A DNA stretch of 50,697 nucleotides from Alteromonadaceae bacterium (GTDB taxonomy: Bacteria; Pseudomonadota; Gammaproteobacteria; Enterobacterales; Alteromonadaceae): positions 29,251 to 79,947 of the forward strand of contig JAESPQ010000029.1 in the NCBI GenBank assembly GCA_016765535.1, given 5' to 3'. The first letter of the stretch is position 1, and each line of letters starts with the position of its first letter. Below the pieces are notes generated by a model. The model did no database searches. It saw only the letters and a list, made by a program, of their open reading frames with translations, and was not told the DNA's origin. Positions 46,216 to 50,697 of this stretch are shown piece after piece. The position numbers and the translations under genes are program-made.

Positions 46216-46446
46216 TCATTTTAATAACGGTTTTAACATCGCCTCTAAACCATTGAGTTTAACTTCATACATTAATGCCAACTGCTGCCCCAATTTTCCT
46301 TCAGGAAAACCCTTTTTATAAAACCACACTAAATAAGGTTCAGGCAGTTGTAGTAACTTGCGACCAGCATATTTACCAAATGGCATTTTTTGATTAATGG
46401 CCGCCGATAAAAAATCACTATCGGCTAAATGTAAGTTATTTTGCAT
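46216..46446 (-). CDS. DUF3820 family small protein
   Basis: 76 residues: DSDFLSAAINQKMPFGKYAG followed by RKLLQLPEPYLVWFYKKGFP, the typical DUF3820 (QsregVF-like) pattern of a MPFGKYKG-type motif and a WF-x-x-GFP motif. The molecular role is unknown; one relative in Pseudomonas is quorum-regulated. It lies 18 bp behind the RegA-like gene on the same strand, so it may be the third gene of that operon. Confidence 0.85.
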   Translation of the reverse strand: MQNNLHLADSDFLSAAINQKMPFGKYAGRKLLQLPEPYLVWFYKKGFPEGKLGQQLALMYEVKLNGLEAMLKPLLK

Positions 46447-46464
46447 AATTTCTCTTTGATTTTA

Positions 46465-47037
46465 TTAATATTTAGGTTTTTTCTGTAATTTACGTTGCAA
46501 GGTACGACGGTGCATAGATAGTTGTCTTGCCGTCGCTGAAACATTGCCCTTATTAAATTTTAAAACTTGTTGAATATGTTGCCATTCTACCTGCTCTGTT
46601 GAGAGTGTAACCTCATCAACATTAATACTTTTATCAACTAACGATGAAAGACTACTATCTAATATTGACGTTTTTATTGCGGATAATAGCGTTTTAGTAT
46701 CTAGTGGTTTAGCCAAATAATCATCAGCTCCGAGCTTTATCGCATCAACGGCAGTAGCAATGCTCGCAAAACCCGTTAACAATAAAATTTTACTTTTAGG
46801 TAATAAATTCCGTAAAGGTTTAATTAAATTAAGGCCACTTTCATCCGCTAACTTCATATCTAACAAAACAATTGCGGGCATTATTCTGCGAGCTGATAAT
46901 AAAGCCTGATTACTGTCAATAGCATGCTCACAGTGATAATCATATTTACTTAAACGTCGCATTAAAGTATTTGCAAAAGCAATATCATCTTCAATTATAA
47001 GTAAATTATTTTCTTTACTATTTAACATTTTTTTCAC
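46465..47037 (-). CDS. regA: RegA/PrrA-type response regulator
   Basis: A receiver domain (phospho-acceptor Asp60 in IVLLDMKLAD; LLIIEDD at the start; the K of YLAKPLD) followed by a short linker and a Fis-type HTH at the C-terminus (NKGNVSATARQLSMHRRTLQ, residues about 160-180), the plan of RegA, PrrA and ActR. These activate respiration, redox and energy genes. 190 residues. The reading frame overlaps regB by 20 bp; ATGs at 47037 and 47028 are both possible. Confidence 0.88.
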   Translation of the reverse strand: MKKMLNSKENNLLIIEDDIAFANTLMRRLSKYDYHCEHAIDSNQALLSARRIMPAIVLLDMKLADESGLNLIKPLRNLLPKSKILLLTGFASIATAVDAIKLGADDYLAKPLDTKTLLSAIKTSILDSSLSSLVDKSINVDEVTLSTEQVEWQHIQQVLKFNKGNVSATARQLSMHRRTLQRKLQKKPKY

Positions 47038-48271
47038 TTAAATCTATTGTAGTTAACGGTAATAATAATGACACTAAAGCGCCACCATCAGGGTGGTTAG
47101 TTAAGCTTAACTTACCACCTAAACGTTCTAAGCTGGCGTGGCTTAAAAAAACCGCCATACCTAAACCTAGTTCGCTTTCCACGGGTTCAATACCTAAACG
47201 CGTTAGTTTATTTGCCGTAAAACCATCCCCATAATCTCTAATAGTTAATGAGCAATGATCATTATTAGTTTTTACCGACAGAAGTAATTTATTACTGTTA
47301 TTAGCCTTACTCGCCCGCACCCCATTATTGAGTAGGTTTAAAATAGCAGGCAACAAGGCACCATCAGCGACAACACTACCGCTAGTTTGAGCAGAGAAAT
47401 TAATTTGTAAGTCAATGTCAGGATAATTTAACTGCGTGTATTCTTGTAGTTGCCTTAAAATAACGTTTATTAAAATAGGCTTAGCTACTTGGTTTTTAAT
47501 CTCAAAGGTTTGCTGTCTAAAATCATGTAGGCTTTGCCCACAACGACTTAACTGTACTTTAAGTTCATTAAGCACCGCATTATCGGTAAATTCATCATCT
47601 AATTCATCTACCAATAATTGTGCGGTTGCTAAAGGCGTAGCTAATTGATGCGTCACCTGTGCAGAAGCAATGCCCAGCGCAATTATTTTTTCTTGTTTGA
47701 GTTGTTCTTCACGATATTTAGCAATAGCTAACTCTTTTTTATTAATAGCACGAGCTAACCTAGCCACCACCAACGCCACCACCAAGGTAGAAAATAAAAA
47801 GTTAACCCACATACCAATAAAATGCCCTTGCATATTGCCATGTATGACGTGCATCGGCATTAACCACAACATAAAGCTATAAGAAATAACAGCAAGCACA
47901 GCCGTTATCACTAACATCCATAGCGGTAAAGTTACTGCCGCAATTGCGATAGGAATTAATAATAATGAAACAAACGCATTGGTCGCACCGCCGCTAAAAT
48001 AAAGCAGTAAGGAAAGAAAAAACACATCGGCAAGCACTTGCATAAACAATGCACTTTTATTAGTTTTTTGTTTGTTATTTTTATAATAAAAATAACAAAC
48101 AAACGTAAAGACCATTTCTAACGATACTATGAAAAATAACGCCAGCAGTGGTAATTGATAATTAAGCCCTTGGCTAACGATAAAGATTAAAATAAGTTGA
48201 ATAATAATCGCCGCACCACGTAAAGACAGCATGGTATGAATTTGATTTTGTGCTTTAAAAAATTGCCCCAT
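47018..48271 (-). CDS. regB: RegB/PrrB-type redox sensor histidine kinase
   Basis: 417 residues with about six membrane helices (20-170), then an H-box (IASAQVTHQLATPLATAQLL, about 205-225) and a kinase domain with N-box (LNLLNNGVRASKA) and G-boxes (IRDYGDGFT; LGLGMAVFLSH). The extracytoplasmic loop SGGATNAFVSLLLIPIAIAA resembles the RegB quinone site GGxxNPF, but with Ala instead of Pro. The partner of regA. Such systems respond to the redox state of quinones. A palindrome that resembles MetJ sites covers its predicted promoter. Confidence 0.88.
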   Translation of the reverse strand: MGQFFKAQNQIHTMLSLRGAAIIIQLILIFIVSQGLNYQLPLLALFFIVSLEMVFTFVCYFYYKNNKQKTNKSALFMQVLADVFFLSLLLYFSGGATNAFVSLLLIPIAIAAVTLPLWMLVITAVLAVISYSFMLWLMPMHVIHGNMQGHFIGMWVNFLFSTLVVALVVARLARAINKKELAIAKYREEQLKQEKIIALGIASAQVTHQLATPLATAQLLVDELDDEFTDNAVLNELKVQLSRCGQSLHDFRQQTFEIKNQVAKPILINVILRQLQEYTQLNYPDIDLQINFSAQTSGSVVADGALLPAILNLLNNGVRASKANNSNKLLLSVKTNNDHCSLTIRDYGDGFTANKLTRLGIEPVESELGLGMAVFLSHASLERLGGKLSLTNHPDGGALVSLLLPLTTIDLSEKNVK

Positions 48272-48310
48272 AAATTATAAACTAAACCTTATTTGTTATT
48301 CATTTGTATT

Positions 48311-48348
48311 ATTTTAGCAACAAAACTATAGACGTCCAAACGTCTATA
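48311..48348 (-). promoter_or_regulatory. regB promoter with MetJ-like operator
   Basis: AGACGTCC-AAACGTCT (48330-48345) looks like two adjacent met boxes (consensus AGACGTCT); the whole forms a 9-bp perfect inverted repeat TATAGACGT-CCAA-ACGTCTATA at 48327-48348. On the minus strand, TTGGAC (48339-48334) and TAAAAT (48316-48311) with a 17-base spacer form a good promoter for regB, and the -35 lies inside the palindrome. MetJ binding is inferred from the motif only. msrA starts about 300 bp away on the other side. Confidence 0.55.
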
Positions 48349-48423
48349 TATTATTATTCAGCGATCAACTTTGTAATTTTATCTTAACAGCTTTGTTCTT
48401 ATTTGATCTTAATCGTTAATTTA

Positions 48424-48576
48424 ACATGCCTATGTACTTGGTTCAGGTAAACTTGTAAGGTTGGGCTTCATCCCATCAATTCATGTCATTTATTCTGCCT
48501 TTGACGACATAAATGTCGACCTACAGAAGAATTACCAAATTAAATAAGGGCTCCTGAGTTATCTGCATAGGCATGT
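48424..48576. repeat. Composite repeat element, copy A
   Basis: Outer ends ACATGCCTATG (48424-48434) and CATAGGCATGT (48566-48576) are inverted repeats. Inside lies a TTGTA(A)GG...CCTACA element (48453-48525) of the palindromic family. About 100 bp of the left and middle part recur in copy B near the window end. It fills most of the 376-bp gap between regB and msrA, 70 bp before the msrA start. Confidence 0.7.
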
Positions 48577-48647
48577 AATTTAATCATTGTAATTACAAAT
48601 AGTAAATCAAGACATACATTCTTAAAATGAAAGGTGAGGAGATAATC

Positions 48648-49199
48648 ATGACGAGAGAAAAAATAACTTTAGGTGCTGGCTGTTTTTGGTGTATAGAAAA
48701 CATTTTCAAACGTGTAAAAGGCGTTATTTCTGTCAATAGTGGCTATTCAGCAGGCGATAATATTAACCCCAATTATGAAGACGTTTGCCGCGGTACAACC
48801 AATCATGCCGAAGTGGTTGACATAGAATTTAATACCGATGTTATTAACCTTGCTACACTTTTAACCGTATTTTTTGGTATTCATGATCCTACCACCTTAA
48901 ACCGTCAAGGGAATGATGTGGGTAGTCAATATCGTTCTATTATTTTAACGCGTAATGATCAACAAAAAATGATTGCTGAAGAAAAAATGACTGAGTTAAC
49001 TAATGCTGATTATTTAGCCGACAAAGATGAAAATAAAATAGTGACTGAAATAAAACAATTTGAGCAATTTTATAGCGCCGAAAGCTATCATGATGACTAT
49101 TTTGACAATAATCAAGACAACCAATATTGTCAGTTAGTTGTTGCGAAAAAAATACAGAAATTTTTGGCTAATTTTAGTCATTTATTAAAAGACGAATAA
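48648..49199 (+). CDS. msrA: Peptide-methionine (S)-S-oxide reductase MsrA
   Basis: Repairs S-methionine sulfoxide in proteins. The catalytic GAGCFWC motif is at residues 9-15 (GCFWCIENIFKRVKGV), with the SGYSAGDNINPNYEDVCRGT and HDPTTLNRQGNDVGSQYRS stretches of the family. I place the start at the ATG at 48648, which has GAGGAG 8 bases before it; an in-frame ATG at 48627 overlaps that ribosome site. 183 residues. Monocistronic, with a terminator behind it. Confidence 0.95.
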   Translation: MTREKITLGAGCFWCIENIFKRVKGVISVNSGYSAGDNINPNYEDVCRGTTNHAEVVDIEFNTDVINLATLLTVFFGIHDPTTLNRQGNDVGSQYRSIILTRNDQQKMIAEEKMTELTNADYLADKDENKIVTEIKQFEQFYSAESYHDDYFDNNQDNQYCQLVVAKKIQKFLANFSHLLKDE

Positions 49200-49209
49200 A
49201 CAAATAAAT

Positions 49210-49234
49210 AAAATCGGCCTAAGTCGCCGATTTT
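49210..49234. terminator. Two-way terminator between msrA and yceI
   Basis: AAAATCGGC-CTAAGTC-GCCGATTTT: a 9-bp perfect stem ending in T-runs on both strands, between convergent genes. Confidence 0.85.
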
Positions 49235-49252
49235 ATGAGCCTGTAACAGATT

Positions 49253-49840
49253 TTATTTAACCCTAACACCTTCAATATTTAACGTTAAAATTACTTGGCT
49301 TGAGGCAGGACCTAAGTCCATTTTAATGGCGAAATCTTTTAAGGTGAGTGTTGTTGTACCGCTAAAACCAACACGATAACCGCCCCACGGATCTTTACCT
49401 TCACCTATTTTTACTGCATCAATTACAATATTTTTACTAATACCGTGTAATGATAATATACCTGTTATTTCTAACTTATCATTGCCTTTATCAATAATAT
49501 TAGTACTAGTAAATTTCGCTGTAGCAAAGTTATTTACCTCTAAAAAATCAGCACTTTTTAAATGTTTATTACGCTCAGCATGATTAGTATTAACACTTGT
49601 TGTATCAATATTGACTTCAATTTTACTATCATTAACATGATCAGCATCATAATTAAATTTACCGCTAAACTTGTCAAAACGTCCCGTTAGCCAGCTATAG
49701 CCTAAATGTTTTATTTTAAAATTAATTGACGCATGCGCACCTTTAGTATCAATAACATAATTAGCGGCGTGACTCAGTGGTGCCAATAAAGTTGTCATTA
49801 AACTTGTGACTATTAATGTTGTTTTAAGTGTTTTTTTCAT
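49253..49840 (-). CDS. YceI family periplasmic protein
   Basis: A lipocalin-like barrel that in relatives binds isoprenoid lipids such as ubiquinone-8. Signal peptide of about 25 residues ends SHAA; then YVIDTKGAHASINFKIKHLG, the classic YceI start (DxxHSxxxFxxxHLG), and DPWGGYRVGFSGTTTL near the end. 195 residues. It follows cybB by 34 bp on the same strand, the usual pairing, so lipid or quinone delivery to the cytochrome is likely but unproven. Confidence 0.92.
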   Translation of the reverse strand: MKKTLKTTLIVTSLMTTLLAPLSHAANYVIDTKGAHASINFKIKHLGYSWLTGRFDKFSGKFNYDADHVNDSKIEVNIDTTSVNTNHAERNKHLKSADFLEVNNFATAKFTSTNIIDKGNDKLEITGILSLHGISKNIVIDAVKIGEGKDPWGGYRVGFSGTTTLTLKDFAIKMDLGPASSQVILTLNIEGVRVK

Positions 49841-49874
49841 AGTTCTCTCTCAGTTTGTAAATTTAAATAATTAA

Positions 49875-50429
49875 TTAGCGCTCACGCCAGCCAAGCATAC
49901 GTTTTAAGGTGATATCCTTATCAATAATATGGTGTTTTAGCGCAGCCAGCGCATGAAGTAATGTTAATAAAATTAAGCTGTAGGCTAAATATTGATGAAT
50001 AACGCCAGCGATATCTTCTTGATTTTCAATAAATGCGCCTAACGCCGGTACAGTAAATAATTGAAACACGTCAATACCGCGGCCATCAGCCGTAGAAATT
50101 AAATAACCACTTAAGGCAATTAAAAAAAACAAACCATACAATAATAAATGTACCGTATGCCCTGCTTTGCGCTCAAATTGACGATGAGTGCTTAAAGGTT
50201 GTGGTTGTATTTGCTGCAATCGCCATAGTAGTCGCAATAGCATTAATAACAACAAACTAATACCGATACTCTTATGTAATGCAGGCGCACTTTTATACCA
50301 AGCATGATAATAAGTTAAATCAACCATCCACACACCAAGGGCAAATAAAGTAAATATCAGCACAGCAACCAGCCAATGTAAGGTTATGGTTAACCAACCA
50401 TAATGGCTATTGGTGTTTTTTATACTCAT
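49875..50429 (-). CDS. cybB: Cytochrome b561
   Basis: Four-helix di-haem b membrane protein, thought in E. coli to oxidise superoxide with ubiquinone. 184 residues. The likely haem histidines are in HYGWLTITLHWLVAVLIF, ALHKSIGISLLLLMLLRLLW, GHTVHLLLYGLFF and HQYLAYSLILLTLLHALAALK. First gene of the cybB-yceI pair; its upstream region runs into repeat copy B. Confidence 0.92.
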   Translation of the reverse strand: MSIKNTNSHYGWLTITLHWLVAVLIFTLFALGVWMVDLTYYHAWYKSAPALHKSIGISLLLLMLLRLLWRLQQIQPQPLSTHRQFERKAGHTVHLLLYGLFFLIALSGYLISTADGRGIDVFQLFTVPALGAFIENQEDIAGVIHQYLAYSLILLTLLHALAALKHHIIDKDITLKRMLGWRER

Positions 50430-50560
50430 ATTTAATCTTTACTCCTCAACAATCTTTTGAATAAAATCATTATGACAGCACAAAGATAAATTAATATTGA
50501 ATATTTATTTATAACTACTTAAGCTAAGCTTAACCTTTTAGATTTATTTAAATAAAAAAT

Positions 50561-50697
50561 AACATGCCTATGTACTTGGTTCAGGTAAACTTGTAGGTTG
50601 GGCTTCAGGACAATATGCTCCTGCATTGTCGAATAAGTTACATCCATGTAACGTAGCCCATCAATTCATGTCATTTATTCTGCCTTTGACGACATAA
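50561..50697. repeat. Composite repeat element, copy B (cut by window edge)
   Basis: Starts AACATGCCTATGTACTTGGT like copy A, with the TTGTAGGTTGGGCTTCA core from 50591 and the shared CCCATCAATTCATGTCATTT to the window end. Where copy A has one T, copy B has 49 bp (50608-50656) holding two hairpins: GACAATATGCTCCTGCATTGTC and GTTACAT-CC-ATGTAAC. The right end is outside the window. The 130 bp between cybB and this element hold no feature I can name. Confidence 0.7.

Noticed and set aside
1-50697. CRISPR arrays, prophage genes, tRNA or rRNA genes, restriction or toxin-antitoxin modules
   Set aside because: I looked for regular spaced repeats, cloverleaf sequences and typical protein motifs and found none; the DUF45 metallopeptidase has no restriction genes beside it.

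Overview
The window is AT-rich and fits a marine gammaproteobacterium of the Alteromonadales, most likely close to Colwellia or Thalassotalea. This rests on codon and base composition, on the gene families, and on gene orders such as valS-holC-pepA/lptFG, ndk-rlmN-pilW-rodZ-ispG and thrLABC. The genus is an inference. I see no tRNA, rRNA, prophage, complete insertion sequence or CRISPR array.

Layout. 1-4.8 kb: the start of valS, holC and pepA (minus strand), divergent from lptF-lptG. 4.86-7.4 kb: a degraded junction with an AraC/GyrI-type regulator carrying two frameshifts, a truncated helix-hairpin-helix gene, two unknown membrane-protein genes and a short palindromic repeat. 7.4-15 kb: the housekeeping block maeA, ndk, rlmN, pilW (with an unusual repeat and LysM tail), rodZ, ispG; hisS, usually next after ispG, is missing at the junction. 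15.2-19.7 kb: a PAP2 phosphatase, iscX, an unlisted 45-residue CxxC membrane peptide, a class V aminotransferase, an Lrp-type regulator with palindromic operators, and nnrS. 19.9-25.1 kb: two tandem paralogous large PilZ proteins. 25.5-27.6 kb: an FAD-dependent amine/amino-acid oxidoreductase and a GNAT acetyltransferase. 27.6-32.7 kb: the threonine operon thrLABC with a leader peptide and attenuator; a MITE-like element ends about 45 bp upstream of thrL. 33-35.3 kb: a YgjP-like metallopeptidase, the SOS gene yebG with a LexA box, and a periplasmic solute-binding-like protein.

35.4-44.1 kb is a full molybdenum cofactor and molybdate uptake locus: moeA divergent from moaA-mobA-moaB-moaC-moaD-moaE-modA-modB-modC-moeB. 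A perfect FNR-type box lies between the two arms, at the right distance from a -10 element for moaA. A Moco riboswitch precedes moaA, followed by hairpins that can pair in two alternative ways. Next comes a 374-residue protein of unknown function built from two tandem copies of one domain; its upstream region has a CRP-like palindrome and an FNR-like box placed about 41 bp before a predicted start site. It looks like an anaerobically induced gene and is the best candidate for something undescribed here.

45.6-50.7 kb: rmf, a DUF3820 gene, a RegB/RegA-type redox two-component system with a MetJ-like operator over its predicted promoter, msrA, and a cytochrome b561/YceI pair. Two direct copies of a composite repeat flank the msrA-yceI-cybB segment; one carries an extra 49-bp hairpin-rich insert.

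Together the FNR-like sites, Moco locus, RegBA system, NnrS and cytochrome b561 suggest a facultative respirer that retools its electron transport under low oxygen. No molybdoenzyme gene is in the window, so the enzyme that receives the cofactor is unknown.
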